Source: Terriglobia bacterium (GTDB lineage Bacteria; Acidobacteriota; Terriglobia; Terriglobales; Acidobacteriaceae). Taken from it: DNA of 53,554 nt. Each line of letters starts with the position of its first letter. Positions within the stretch are counted from its first letter, which is position 1. A program made the translations under genes and the position numbers. The stretch spans positions 1 through 53,554 of the forward strand of contig JAIQFF010000016.1 in the NCBI GenBank assembly GCA_020073395.1. The letters are read 5' to 3'. Below the pieces are notes generated by a model. It had not been told where the DNA came from and made no database searches. It was given only the letters and a program-made list of their open reading frames with translations. Shown piece after piece: positions 17,162-25,431 of this stretch.

Positions 17162-18622
17162 ATGAAAATCTGCGTACTCGGACTGGATTGCGCCGCACCC
17201 GAAATCATCTTTGGCGATGAGCACCTGGTGAACCTGCGCCGGCTGATGGATCTCGGCGTCTACGGACGGTTGGAGAGTGTGGTTCCTCCTATCACCGTCC
17301 CCGCCTGGATGTGCATGAGCACCAGCCAGGACCCGGGTTCGCTCGGCGTGTATGGGTTCCGCAATCGTTCCGACCATTCTTACGACAAGCTCGCCTTCGC
17401 CAACTCGGCTTCCATCAAAGCGCTTGCCATCTGGGACCAACTGGCGCGCGAAGGCAAGAAGTCGATCATCGTCGGAGTGCCGCCGAACTATCCGCCACGG
17501 CGGGTGAACGGCATCAGCATCGGCTGTTTTCTTACGCCCGACACGGTCAAGAATGACTTCACTCATCCACCAGCCCTCAAAGCGAAGATCAACGAGTTAG
17601 TGGGAGAATATCCCGTCGACGTAAAGAACTTCCGTACTGATAAGAAAGACTGGCTCAAGGAAGAGATCTTCAATATGAGCCGCAAACAGTGGACGGTCGT
17701 GCGCTGGTTGTTGGCCGAACAGGAGTGGGACTACTTCCACTTTGTCGATATTGGCCTCGACCGCATGCATCACGGCTTCTGGAACTATTTCGATCCCAAG
17801 CATGTGCAGTTTGAGCCCGGAAACCCTTATCAGGACGCGATACCGGAGTACTACCGCTGGCTCGACGAGCAGATCGGCGAAGTCCTCGAACTGCTGGACA
17901 ACGACACCATCCTGCTGCTGGTTTCGGACCACGGTGCGCAGCGCCTCGACGGTGGGTTCGCCATCAACGAGTGGCTGATTCGTGAAGGACTCCTGGTCCT
18001 GAATGAATATCCGAAAACGTTGACGCCCTTTGAAAAGCTGAATGTGAACTGGAGTCAGACCAAAGTTTGGAGCGAAGGGGGATATTACGCCCGCGTGTTC
18101 TTCAACGTGCAGGGACGTGAACCGCAAGGCGTGGTTCCGGCGTCGAGCTACGAGTCTTTTCGGGACGAGATGAAGGCCCGACTCCAGGCCCTGCCGGGTG
18201 AAGACGGCCAGCCGATGAAGTCGCTGGTGTTTAAGCCCCAGGAAATTTATCGCCACGTTCGCAATGTTTCTCCCGATTTGATTGTCCATTTCGGCGAACT
18301 CTACTGGCGTTCCATCGGAACGGTCGGACATGCAAAGCTTCATGTTCAGGAAAACGATACGGGCCCCGACGGCTGCAACCACGCCCAGTACGGAATGTTC
18401 ATTCTGACGGCGCCGAATTGTCCGCTGAGCGGCGAGTATGAGGGCGCCCGCCTGCTGGATATTGCACCTACTCTGTTGGACCTCGCCGGGTACGAAATTC
18501 CCGAGACCATGCAAGGGCGTTCGCTGGTGGTGGGGAAGGAAAAGAAAAGCTCCGGCGGTGGTTCGGATGAAGAGTCGGCAAGAATAGTTCACGACCGCCT
18601 GGCGGGATTAGGGTACGTTTAG
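17162..18622 (+). CDS. Second alkaline-phosphatase-superfamily phosphodiesterase-like protein
   Basis: This 486-residue paralogue of the preceding gene has metal and nucleophile positions in VLGLDCAAPE (Asp9), PPITVPAWMCM (Thr45), FVDIGLDRMHHGFW and LVSDHGAQRL. It is about 130 residues shorter than its neighbour, mainly lacking the middle insert. The start ATG at 17162 follows the upstream stop by 33 bases. Both have the same family architecture and no export signal. The biological substrate is not identifiable. The C-terminal tail (KEKKSSGGGSDEES) is low-complexity. Confidence 0.8.
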   Translation: MKICVLGLDCAAPEIIFGDEHLVNLRRLMDLGVYGRLESVVPPITVPAWMCMSTSQDPGSLGVYGFRNRSDHSYDKLAFANSASIKALAIWDQLAREGKKSIIVGVPPNYPPRRVNGISIGCFLTPDTVKNDFTHPPALKAKINELVGEYPVDVKNFRTDKKDWLKEEIFNMSRKQWTVVRWLLAEQEWDYFHFVDIGLDRMHHGFWNYFDPKHVQFEPGNPYQDAIPEYYRWLDEQIGEVLELLDNDTILLLVSDHGAQRLDGGFAINEWLIREGLLVLNEYPKTLTPFEKLNVNWSQTKVWSEGGYYARVFFNVQGREPQGVVPASSYESFRDEMKARLQALPGEDGQPMKSLVFKPQEIYRHVRNVSPDLIVHFGELYWRSIGTVGHAKLHVQENDTGPDGCNHAQYGMFILTAPNCPLSGEYEGARLLDIAPTLLDLAGYEIPETMQGRSLVVGKEKKSSGGGSDEESARIVHDRLAGLGYV

Positions 18623-18701
18623 TCGTCCCGCCAGAACTCAGTGGAGATGCAGCTTCAGCCGCTGCGGTTAGCTTTTGCGGAGCAGTCTTTTCGGAGGAAC
18701 A

Positions 18702-20300
18702 ATGCTGAGAAATTTGCTGTTGTCCCTATGGATCGCTGTCTTTCTGGTTCCTGCGTTCGCGCAGCAGGACAATCCGCCCTCATTCGATGGAAAATCGTGG
18801 TGGGAGCACATCAGGGTGCTGGCTGCCGACAACATGGAAGGCCGCGATACGGGAAGCCCGGGGCTGAAAAAAGCAGAAGCGTACGTCGTGGATCAATTAA
18901 AGGCCGCCGGTCTCGAACCGGCCGGCCTAAAGGGTTATTACCAGCCGGTGAAGTTTGTCTCGCTGCAACTGGTGGAGCAGGAGTCGAGCGCTGCGCTGGT
19001 TCGCGACGGCAAGTCGGAGGCGCTGACTCTGGGAGAAGATGCAATCTTCAGTACACGCCCGGATCTGGCTTCTGAAGTGGAAGCTCCGCTGGTGTTTGTG
19101 GGTTACGGCTTGAGCATTCCGGAAAACGACTTCGACGATCTTGCCGGCTCGGATCTTAAGGGAAAGGTCGCGGTCCTGATCAGCGGCTCCCCTTCGCAGA
19201 TTCCCTCGGCGGTTTCGGCCCACCATCAGACTCTAGCGGAACGCTGGAAGACTTTTCGCGCGGCGGGAGCGATAGGCATCGTTACCATCCCGAATCCCGC
19301 AGCCATGGATGTGCCCTGGTCCCGCATTGCCTTGAACCGGTTGCGTCCCAGCATGGAGCTGGCAGATGCAGAATTCAACGAGGCGGAAGGCGAGAAGCTT
19401 GCGCTCTATTTCAATCCTGCGCACGCGGACAAGCTGTTCGCGGGATCGGGCCATACTTTCCAGGAGCTTGCAGAATTGGCCAAAGACCGTAAGCCGTTGC
19501 CACACTTTTCCCTGACCGCTTCCATCCACGCCAAAGCTAGGATGAAGAAAAAGGCGGTGGAGTCGGCAAATCTGGTGGCCCGGCTGCCGGGGAATGACCC
19601 GCAGCTGAAGAACGAATTCGTGGTGCTCTCGGCGCACATCGATCACGTGGGAATCGGCGAGCCGGTCAATGGCGACCGCATTTATAACGGCGCCATGGAC
19701 AACGCGGCGGGTGTCGCCGTACTGCTCGACGTCGCGGCTTCTCTAAAAAAGCATCCCGAAGAATTGAAACGTTCGCTTCTGTTCGTGTTCGTCACCGGGG
19801 AAGAGAAGGGATTGCTCGGGTCGAAATATTTTGCGGCCCATCCCACGGTGGACCCGAAAACCATGGTGGCGGACATCAACGTTGACATGTTTCGCCCTCT
19901 GGTTCCCCTGAAGTTGCTCACCGTTCTGGGATTGGCGGAATCGGATTTGGGAGAGGTGGCACGCCAGGTGGCGGAGTCGGATGGTGTTTCCGTTCAACCT
20001 GATCCGCAGCCGTTAAGAAATGTATTTGTCCGCAGCGATCAGTACAGCTTCATTCGGCACGGCATTCCGGCGCTGGCGCTGGATGTTGCCCCAACCACGC
20101 CGGAGCAGAAGCAGATTTACCAGGACTGGCTCACCAAACGCTATCATGCGCCCTCTGACGATCTGGATCAGCCGGTTGACCTGGCCGCGGCGGGCAAGTA
20201 CGAAGCGATCATCCGGCAGCTCATGGTCAAGGTGGCGGACGATCCGCAGCGTCCGCAATGGAAAGCCGACAGCTTCTTCCGCCGCTATGCGAAAAACTAA
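18702..20300 (+). CDS. Secreted M28-family metallo-aminopeptidase
   Basis: This 532-residue zinc peptidase has a signal peptide (MLRNLLLSLWIAVFLVPAFAQ). The ATG at 18702 is preferred over an in-frame upstream codon because GGAGG at 18693-18697 precedes it and it begins the signal. A PA-like insert spans roughly residues 100-240, and the M28 catalytic domain follows: LSAHIDHVGIGE supplies a zinc His, GAMDNAAGVAVLLD the bridging Asp, and VTGEEKGLLGSKYF the catalytic and metal-binding glutamates. It should trim peptides in the periplasm or outside the cell. An in-frame gap of 79 bases separates it from the phosphodiesterase gene upstream. Confidence 0.88.
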   Translation: MLRNLLLSLWIAVFLVPAFAQQDNPPSFDGKSWWEHIRVLAADNMEGRDTGSPGLKKAEAYVVDQLKAAGLEPAGLKGYYQPVKFVSLQLVEQESSAALVRDGKSEALTLGEDAIFSTRPDLASEVEAPLVFVGYGLSIPENDFDDLAGSDLKGKVAVLISGSPSQIPSAVSAHHQTLAERWKTFRAAGAIGIVTIPNPAAMDVPWSRIALNRLRPSMELADAEFNEAEGEKLALYFNPAHADKLFAGSGHTFQELAELAKDRKPLPHFSLTASIHAKARMKKKAVESANLVARLPGNDPQLKNEFVVLSAHIDHVGIGEPVNGDRIYNGAMDNAAGVAVLLDVAASLKKHPEELKRSLLFVFVTGEEKGLLGSKYFAAHPTVDPKTMVADINVDMFRPLVPLKLLTVLGLAESDLGEVARQVAESDGVSVQPDPQPLRNVFVRSDQYSFIRHGIPALALDVAPTTPEQKQIYQDWLTKRYHAPSDDLDQPVDLAAAGKYEAIIRQLMVKVADDPQRPQWKADSFFRRYAKN

Positions 20301-20309
20301 AGTGCAAAA

Positions 20310-20440
20310 GTGTGGGTCGGACACTCTTGTCCGACGTTTTTGACTTTGATTTTTTAGAAACTCGGCGAGCCCCGCGCTAAGCACCGGACCAAACCAGGAT
20401 CAAAATCAAGATCGGGTGGACAAGAGTGTCCTCCCCACAC
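20310..20440. repeat. Composite inverted repeat, GTGTGGGTCGGACA family, copy 1
   Basis: The left arm at 20310-20336 begins GTGTGGGTCGGACACTCTTG and the right arm at 20414-20440 is its imperfect inverse. TCGGACA..TGTCCGA makes each arm a small hairpin, well formed on the left and degraded on the right. An inner pair, TGACTTTGATTTT and AAAATCAAGATC, also inverts. A second, much better preserved copy lies at 51724-51882. It fills the gap between the M28 and MarC genes. Confidence 0.75.
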
Positions 20441-20466
20441 GGGTTGGGTGCTATCCTGTTGCACCC

Positions 20467-21141
20467 ATGGCAAGCGTTTCCCTCCTCGCCAAGTTTTTTG
20501 CGCTGGCCTTCAGCGCTCTGCTGCCGCTCATTAACCCGCTGGGATCGGCATTGGTCTTACTCGGCCTGGTAGGGGATGCGCCCGCACCTGTTTTTCGAGA
20601 TCTGGCGCGCAAGATTGCCATCCGCACCACCCTTTTCCTGGCCGTCGTGGAGCTGGTGGGAACCGCACTGCTGGAATTTTTTGGGATTTCTCTTCCCGTA
20701 GTACAGGTTGCCGGAGGACTGGTGCTGGCTTCCATGGGCTGGGGCCTGTTGAACGAGCATGAAGCCAAGGCTGATCCCGACCGGACCGCGGTTGCGGAGG
20801 CGGGCCTCGGGTCCCTGGATGAGAAGGTTTTCTATCCGCTGACCTTTCCCGTCACCGCAGGACCGGGCTGCATCGTGGTGATGTTGACTCTGAGCGCGCA
20901 TGCCTCGGTGAAGGGCGTGCTGAACGATGCTATGGCTCACGTGGGAGTTTTTCTGGCGGTGGTGGCTTTGAGCCTGCTGGTCTTTCTCTGCTACGCCTAT
21001 GCTCCCAAGATCACGGCGCGCATTTCGGCTCAGACGGCACACGGTATTCTGCGCGTGATTGCGTTTGTGCTCTTGTGTATCGGAGTACAGATCACGTGGA
21101 ATGGTGTCGAAGCCCTGCTGAAGACACTGCTGAAATCCTAG
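20467..21141 (+). CDS. MarC-family integral membrane protein
   Basis: This 224-residue inner-membrane protein has six hydrophobic segments and the family signature FSALLPLINPLGSALVLLGL near residue 15. PLTFPVTAGPGCIVVMLTLS near residue 125 is the matching second half. The start at ATG 20467 (MASVSLLAKFF) is chosen because upstream codons in frame run into the repeat element. MarC proteins resemble small-molecule exporters, but the long-assumed multiple-antibiotic role has not held up, so the function is unknown. It converges with cysQ, the two stop codons overlapping by four bases. Confidence 0.88.
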   Translation: MASVSLLAKFFALAFSALLPLINPLGSALVLLGLVGDAPAPVFRDLARKIAIRTTLFLAVVELVGTALLEFFGISLPVVQVAGGLVLASMGWGLLNEHEAKADPDRTAVAEAGLGSLDEKVFYPLTFPVTAGPGCIVVMLTLSAHASVKGVLNDAMAHVGVFLAVVALSLLVFLCYAYAPKITARISAQTAHGILRVIAFVLLCIGVQITWNGVEALLKTLLKS

Positions 21142-21950
21142 CGCCCGGAACTCGCCGGCAGATATTCCTTCACCAGGGAGAACAGTTCATCGCGCAAGAA
21201 ACCCCCACCCGCCAAGAGCCCTGGGAGCAGTGGCGACTTGCGGTTACAAAGCAGTTGCGAACTCTCCAGTGTGCTGATGAAACCACCGGCGCTAGCCACC
21301 AGGGCCGCTCCGGCCGCAATGTCCCACTCATGCTTCGGGGTGAGTGTGAAGGTGATGTCAGCGAGGCCTGCCGAAACCAGCGCCAGTTTGTAGGCCACCG
21401 ACCCCATGGGACGCAGTTTTACCGCGGCGGTCTCGAAACGCTTCCACTCCCCCCGGTTGATCTCGCTGCGGCTAGCCAGGATTACGGCGCCCTCAAGGCT
21501 GGTCCGCTGGCTGGCGCGGGCGGGCTTTCCGTTGTAGGTCACGCCCGCTTCCAAAGAACCCAGAAAAATCTCGCTGGTGGCAGGATTGCAGATTCCGCCT
21601 GCCACGGGAATTCCGTCTTCCACCATTGCCACCGAAACGCAAAACTCAGGAATGCCGGCCACAAACTCACGGGTACCATCCAGGGGATCGACGATCCAGA
21701 CGCGTTTCTTCTGGAGGCGAGACAGGTCGTCCACGCTTTCCTCCGAGAGCCAGCCTTCGCCTTCGCGCAGCAATTCCTGGCGCAGCACGGCGTCAACTGC
21801 CTTGTCGGCCTCGGTGACCGGATCGTGGCCCGCCTTGTATTCCGCTTCGATGGCGCCCAGGCTGAAGCGGGCGAAGATCTGACCGGCGGACTCCAGCGCC
21901 AAGTGGATTCGTTGCAGAGTTTCGGAGCTGTCTGATTCTTTCAACGGCAT
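21138..21950 (-). CDS. cysQ: 3'(2'),5'-bisphosphate nucleotidase, CysQ-like (IMPase superfamily)
   Basis: This 270-residue Mg2+-dependent phosphatase carries the inositol-monophosphatase motifs EGWLSEES (metal Glu), WIVDPLDGTREFVAGI (metal Asp pair) and EWDIAAGAALVASAGG. CysQ removes the 3'-phosphate from adenosine 3',5'-bisphosphate (PAP) or PAPS and so prevents build-up during sulfate assimilation. The adjacent Sat-CysC gene makes PAPS and supports this over inositol monophosphatase. It is probably cytoplasmic. It may be cotranscribed with sat-cysC, but a structured 149-base gap lies between them. Confidence 0.85.
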   Translation of the reverse strand: MPLKESDSSETLQRIHLALESAGQIFARFSLGAIEAEYKAGHDPVTEADKAVDAVLRQELLREGEGWLSEESVDDLSRLQKKRVWIVDPLDGTREFVAGIPEFCVSVAMVEDGIPVAGGICNPATSEIFLGSLEAGVTYNGKPARASQRTSLEGAVILASRSEINRGEWKRFETAAVKLRPMGSVAYKLALVSAGLADITFTLTPKHEWDIAAGAALVASAGGFISTLESSQLLCNRKSPLLPGLLAGGGFLRDELFSLVKEYLPASSGR

Positions 21951-21953
21951 CTC

Positions 21954-22093
21954 CTTTGCGTTCTTTGCGGCGTCTTTGCGAACTTCGCGGTTAAAGATCT
22001 TGACCGCAAAGTTCGCGAAAGAACTCGCAAAGGTCGCAAAAAAACCACGAAGCTCTTGTCTTCCAGACAGCCGGGGGCGGCTGTCCCACGTGG
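21954..22093 (-). terminator. Hairpin-rich gap between sat-cysC and cysQ, possible terminator
   Basis: Reading with the genes, CCACG (22089-22093) could pair with CGTGG (22045-22049), enclosing the perfect stem GACAGCC/GGCTGTC (22066-22085), and is followed by seven T residues (22038-22044). That resembles an intrinsic terminator for sat-cysC. Next, CTTTGCGAACTT..GCGGT at about 21975-21992 and ACCGCAAAGTTCGC..AAAG at about 22003-22021 form a second long stem of the TTTGCG repeat type. Confidence 0.45.
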
Positions 22094-22099
22094 TCTGTA

Positions 22100-23845
22100 T
22101 TAAGCCCGTTCTCCGATCGCTCCGAAGAAGCCCTCGCGTTCGAGATGCAGAATGATCTCCTGTGCCGACTCCTCAGGAGTCAAGTCGGCCGTGTCGATGA
22201 CGACCTCGGCATCCTTCGGCTCTTCGTAGGGATCTGAAATGCCGGTAAATTCCTTGAGAATTCCCGCCCGGGCTTTAGCGTAAAGGCCCTTGCGATCGCG
22301 TTGCTCGCACACCTCGACCGAGGTAGATACATGCACCAGGATGAATCCGCCCAGAGGCTCGATCAAACCGCGCACGTGTTTGCGAGTCGCGTCGTAAGGA
22401 GCGATGGGGGCGCAGATCGCGATGCCACCATTCTTGGTGATTTCCGATGCCACGTAGCCGATGCGGCGAATGTTGATGTCGCGATGCTCCTTGGAGAATC
22501 CGAGTTCGGACGACAAATGCTTGCGCACCAGGTCGCCATCCAGCAGCGTGACCGGACGCCCGCCAGCCTCCAGGAACTTGGTCAGCAGTACATTAGCGAT
22601 GGTTGACTTGCCAGAGCCCGAGAGCCCGGTGAAGAAAATAGTCACGCCCTGCTTGTGCCGCGCCGGATAGCTGCGCCGCAACTCCTGCACCACTTCCGGA
22701 TAAGTAAACCAGTTGGGGATGTCGCGGCCCTCGTTCAGTCGCTGGCGCAGCTCCGTGCCTGAGATGTCCAGGACGCGCGCTCCGGTGGGCACCTCGTCCG
22801 TGGGGAAATATTTGTCCTGATCTTCGAGGTAAACCATCATGTTGAACGGCACCATGGTGACGCCGATGTCGGCCTGGTGCTTCTTGAAGACTTCCTGGGC
22901 TTCGTACGGGCCATAGAAAGGCTTGCCATCGGTGTCCTTGCCGGGGCCGGCGTGATCGCGGCCCACGATGAGGTGGGAGCAACCGTGGTTTTTGCGAATC
23001 AGGGCGTGCCAGATGGCCTCGCGTGGTCCGCCCATGCGCATGGCCAGCGGCAGCAGGGAAAGTTTCACGGTTCCCGGCGGGTACTTCGACGTCAGCAACT
23101 GGTAGCAGCGGACGCGAGTGAAGTAGTCCACGTCGCCGGGCTTAGTCATGCCCACCACCGGGTGAATCAAAAGGCTCGCCTCGACCTGCTTGGCGGCGCG
23201 GAACGTAAGTTCCTGGTGGGCGCGATGCATGGGATTGCGGGTCTGGAAGGCGACGATCCGGCGCCATCCCAGGCGGGCGAATTCGGCCCGAAGTTCTGCG
23301 GGAGTCAGGCGCAACGAACGAAAATCATAGTGGGACGGAGACTGGGTGCCTTCGAGGCGGCCGCCCACATACCAGGGATTGGCTTTGTGGATCACATAGT
23401 CCGCGCCGGGATGGGCCGCGCTCGTGCTGTTGAAGACTGCCTTGGCCTCAGCTTTGCGGTCGGGCTGCCAGACATCTTCGACCTGCAGCACAGCGAGCAT
23501 GACGCCTTCAGGGTCGCGCAGCGCGATTTTGCTGCTGCCCGGCTTCAGGGATTTGGCGAACTCTTCGCTGACGTCCAGGGTGATGGGCATGGGCCAAAGA
23601 AGCCCGCTGGCCAGCTTCATGTTGTGACAGACGCCATCGTAGTCGGCGCGATTCATGAATCCGTGCAGGGGAGAAAAGCCACCACTCAGGAGCAACTCAA
23701 GATCGCAGAGCTGGCGTGCGCTGAGGTCCCACGAAGGCCACTCGCGAGAGTGGGCTTTCAATTCGTTGACGGTTTCCGGTTGGGCGATAAGATCGACAAG
23801 TTCTCCACCGTGCGGCGGTATGAGGTGACTACTCGAAGTGCTCAA
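22100..23845 (-). CDS. Bifunctional sulfate adenylyltransferase / adenylylsulfate kinase
   Basis: This 581-residue Sat-CysC fusion makes APS from sulfate and ATP, then phosphorylates it to PAPS. The N-terminal ATP sulfurylase (to about residue 390) has QTRNPMHRAHQELTFRAA and GRDHAGPG. The C-terminal APS kinase has the Walker A loop FTGLSGSGKSTIANVL, DGDLVRKHLSSELGFS and GLYAKARAGILKEFTG. I place the start at TTG 23845 because AGGAGG (23855-23860) lies 9 bases before it. An ATG at 23926 would add 27 residues with no family counterpart. The activated sulfate can feed cysteine synthesis or sulfation; no PAPS reductase or sulfotransferase gene is nearby. Confidence 0.92.
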   Translation of the reverse strand: MSTSSSHLIPPHGGELVDLIAQPETVNELKAHSREWPSWDLSARQLCDLELLLSGGFSPLHGFMNRADYDGVCHNMKLASGLLWPMPITLDVSEEFAKSLKPGSSKIALRDPEGVMLAVLQVEDVWQPDRKAEAKAVFNSTSAAHPGADYVIHKANPWYVGGRLEGTQSPSHYDFRSLRLTPAELRAEFARLGWRRIVAFQTRNPMHRAHQELTFRAAKQVEASLLIHPVVGMTKPGDVDYFTRVRCYQLLTSKYPPGTVKLSLLPLAMRMGGPREAIWHALIRKNHGCSHLIVGRDHAGPGKDTDGKPFYGPYEAQEVFKKHQADIGVTMVPFNMMVYLEDQDKYFPTDEVPTGARVLDISGTELRQRLNEGRDIPNWFTYPEVVQELRRSYPARHKQGVTIFFTGLSGSGKSTIANVLLTKFLEAGGRPVTLLDGDLVRKHLSSELGFSKEHRDINIRRIGYVASEITKNGGIAICAPIAPYDATRKHVRGLIEPLGGFILVHVSTSVEVCEQRDRKGLYAKARAGILKEFTGISDPYEEPKDAEVVIDTADLTPEESAQEIILHLEREGFFGAIGERA

Positions 23846-23854
23846 ACTCTTTGG

Positions 23855-23860
23855 CCTCCT
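23855..23860 (-). promoter_or_regulatory. Ribosome binding site deciding the sat-cysC start
   Basis: AGGAGG read on the minus strand, with a 9-base spacer to TTG at 23845. No comparable site precedes the ATG at 23926. Confidence 0.65.
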
Positions 23861-24431
23861 GAAATTTTGTGAGATTTCGATGTCGGCAATTGTGCGGTTT
23901 TCGGGCAGGTGAAGAAATCCTGCCACTTATTGATGTGGGGAAGGCTGCAATAGTTGTTCTATATCTCGCAGCCGCTCCTTGACCGCGCTGGAACTCTGGA
24001 GCGAAGATCGCCGACAAACATCCGAAATCGAATGCGCTGTAGGACGCCCTGTCAGGGGCGCGACACTTCATAACGGGAAACTCTTTCCAGTTTAGAACAA
24101 AATAGGCCCAACCCTATGCCAACCATGGCGAAAATGCCGATCAAAGGCCATGAATCGGCCGCCCTGAACCGGCCGTCGCCAGCGGATGGAATCGCGCGCG
24201 ACTTGACGCCTAGTCTGTCTTGGCGACGTTACAGAAAAGATATCCTCGAATGTGACCTCGGGTTGCTTATTCCGTCATCGGGTAAAAGATGTAATTAGTT
24301 CCAATTTCTCGGGTACTCGGGGGAAAATTTTTCTCGCCGGTCATTGTCGTTAGCTTGAAGATAAAGCACTTAGCCTTGTCGGAGCCATTATCAAATCGTG
24401 CCGAAAGGTCGGCGCGACGGCAATGAGAAGC

Positions 24432-24467
24432 CGAAATTCTGCTCTTCTTTAGGAGAATTCTTCGGCA
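24432..24467 (+). other. Strong stem-loop upstream of the mini-GerE pair
   Basis: GCCGAA-ATTCT (from 24432) pairs with AGAATTCTTCGGC (ending 24467), an 11-base stem with a 2-base bulge, and CTC/GAG extends it inward. GC-rich closing pairs and an A/T-rich upper stem are typical of RNA structures. It is preceded by GTGCCGAAAGGTCGGC, which could form another small hairpin with a GAAA loop. It may belong to a leader RNA or an independent small RNA. Confidence 0.4.
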
Positions 24468-24543
24468 AATGGGGCGTCCCGGGTGCGGTCCCGTATTTAT
24501 TCTTCCTCCCGAATGTGGAAGGGTTCGTCAGCAAATTTCAATT

Positions 24544-24560
24544 TGTATCACTATGATACA
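24544..24560. promoter_or_regulatory. Operator-like palindrome TGTATCA-CTA-TGATACA
   Basis: A perfect seven-base inverted repeat with a three-base centre is nested inside looser arms ATTTGT..ACAAAT. It lies in A/T-rich sequence about 270 bases upstream of the first mini-GerE gene. The size suits a dimeric helix-turn-helix regulator, perhaps one of the GerE proteins themselves. Confidence 0.45.
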
Positions 24561-24827
24561 GAAAACAAATAACTTGCTATGGCTCCTACGGGCACGCGGC
24601 ACGCCCTGCGACGCAGAGGTCAGGCCCAAGGAAATGTCACATTTTCCTCTGAAAATGGAAATCCACGGTCAGCTTGGCAGCGTGCATGCTATGAATTTTG
24701 GGAGAAACCATAATCCTGGGGAGTACGTCAGTGATTCGGAGGCCGCAAAGCGGCTCCGGACACAAGCTACTTCTATTCACAACTGCCCGAATCGGGCTTG
24801 AATCACTAAACCAAGGGGGAAGCCGGA

Positions 24828-25346
24828 ATGAACGAAAGCTCTATTCGGCTGGGTCCGCGCGAACAGCAGATTGCCGAGTTGCTGCTTCAGGGTTGCGACA
24901 ATGCGGAGATTGCCCGACAGCTCAAGATGGCCCGGCGCACCGTGAAGGCACACTTTAATCGTCTTTTCCTACGCTTTGCAATTACTGGTGGTATCAAGCG
25001 AGTCAAACTCGCAACTATTCTCTATCGGAGGCAATTATGTTCGGAGAACAGCGTTACGGAAACCGGATTCCCAGCGAGCGAGAACATCAAGTCATCGAAC
25101 TCGTCGCCCAAGGGCTCAAAAACCGCGAGGTCGCGGACGCCATCGGGACCACGGAGCACGTCGTCAAGAACTACCTGCGAATCATCTACGACAAGCTCGG
25201 ACTCTGGAACCGCGTCGAGTTGGCTCTCTGGTACGAAGCCCGCCGCCAGCAAGTCCCGGCGCACGCCTGAGGTTCTGGAAAGCTGGGAGCAGAATATTCT
25301 CAGTCTCCATCAACCCGGCCTTCGCCGCAATCATCTCCAACGCTGA
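24828..25346 (+). CDS. Stand-alone LuxR/GerE-type HTH protein, first of pair 1
   Basis: Residues 8-70 form a GerE DNA-binding domain (GPREQQIAELLLQGCDNAEI then RRTVKAHFNRLFLRF) with no receiver or autoinducer domain. The similarity to the gene at 37141 ends near residue 70 (KRVKLATILYRRQ), where that gene stops. Here the frame stays open to 172 codons and the extra hundred residues, Ser/Thr/Pro/Arg-rich, are read in another frame across the whole next gene. The extension therefore looks like overprinted, non-selected sequence after loss of a stop codon. AGGGGGAAGCCGGA precedes the ATG. The role is presumably transcription control, perhaps together with the partner encoded inside it. Confidence 0.75.
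   Translation: MNESSIRLGPREQQIAELLLQGCDNAEIARQLKMARRTVKAHFNRLFLRFAITGGIKRVKLATILYRRQLCSENSVTETGFPASENIKSSNSSPKGSKTARSRTPSGPRSTSSRTTCESSTTSSDSGTASSWLSGTKPAASKSRRTPEVLESWEQNILSLHQPGLRRNHLQR
25037..25270 (+). CDS. Stand-alone LuxR/GerE-type HTH protein, second of pair 1
   Basis: This 77-residue protein is almost only a GerE domain: PSEREHQVIELVAQGLKNRE, then GTTEHVVKNYLRIIYDKLG with the recognition helix and the WNRVELALWYEA dimer helix. GGAGG at 25027-25031 precedes the ATG. The gene is nested wholly within the open frame of its partner, in another frame. It is close to the protein at 37361 (GTTEQVVKNYLRNTFDKLG). A perfect terminator follows at 25374. The KNYL pattern distinguishes second members from first members (KAHF or KQHL), so the pairs probably descend from one two-gene ancestor. 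Confidence 0.8.
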   Translation: MFGEQRYGNRIPSEREHQVIELVAQGLKNREVADAIGTTEHVVKNYLRIIYDKLGLWNRVELALWYEARRQQVPAHA

Positions 25347-25373
25347 ATCTGAAACTAACTCCGACACCACAAC

Positions 25374-25413
25374 AAAGCAGAAGACCCTCGCAACCCGAGG
25401 GTCTTCTGCTTTT
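25374..25413. terminator. Intrinsic terminator after mini-GerE pair 1
   Basis: AAAGCAGAAGACCCTCG pairs perfectly with CGAGGGTCTTCTGCTTT around a short loop, followed by TTTT on the plus strand. It lies between convergent genes and may serve both directions, although the minus-strand T-run is weaker. Confidence 0.9.
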
Positions 25414-25431
25414 CGATGCTTTTAGGATTGC

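Larger units (their letters stand above)
23861..24827. other. Long gene-free divergent region with hairpins and palindromes
   Basis: Nearly 1 kb separates sat-cysC from the first mini-GerE pair. A 60-codon frame at 24116-24298 has no coding character. Visible structures are GCCCTGTCAGGGGC near 24045-24062, the long stem at 24432-24467, the 17-base palindrome at 24544-24560 and a near-palindrome GGAAATGTCACATTTTCC at 24630-24647. The stretch 24300-24560 is clearly less GC-rich than its surroundings. It probably holds the promoters of both divergent units and may encode a structured RNA. Confidence 0.4.

Noticed and set aside
22877-23872. 331-codon plus-strand frame
   Set aside because: Antisense to the Sat-CysC gene, with no recognisable domain.
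24116-24298. 60-codon ORF in the sat-cysC/mini-GerE gap
   Set aside because: No RBS, no homology recognised, composition unlike the neighbouring genes.
24360-24440. Possible c-di-GMP (GEMM) riboswitch, suggested by a GAAA-loop hairpin
   Set aside because: The conserved GCAAACC and GGGACGCAAAGCC-type elements are absent; only an unassigned structure is claimed.
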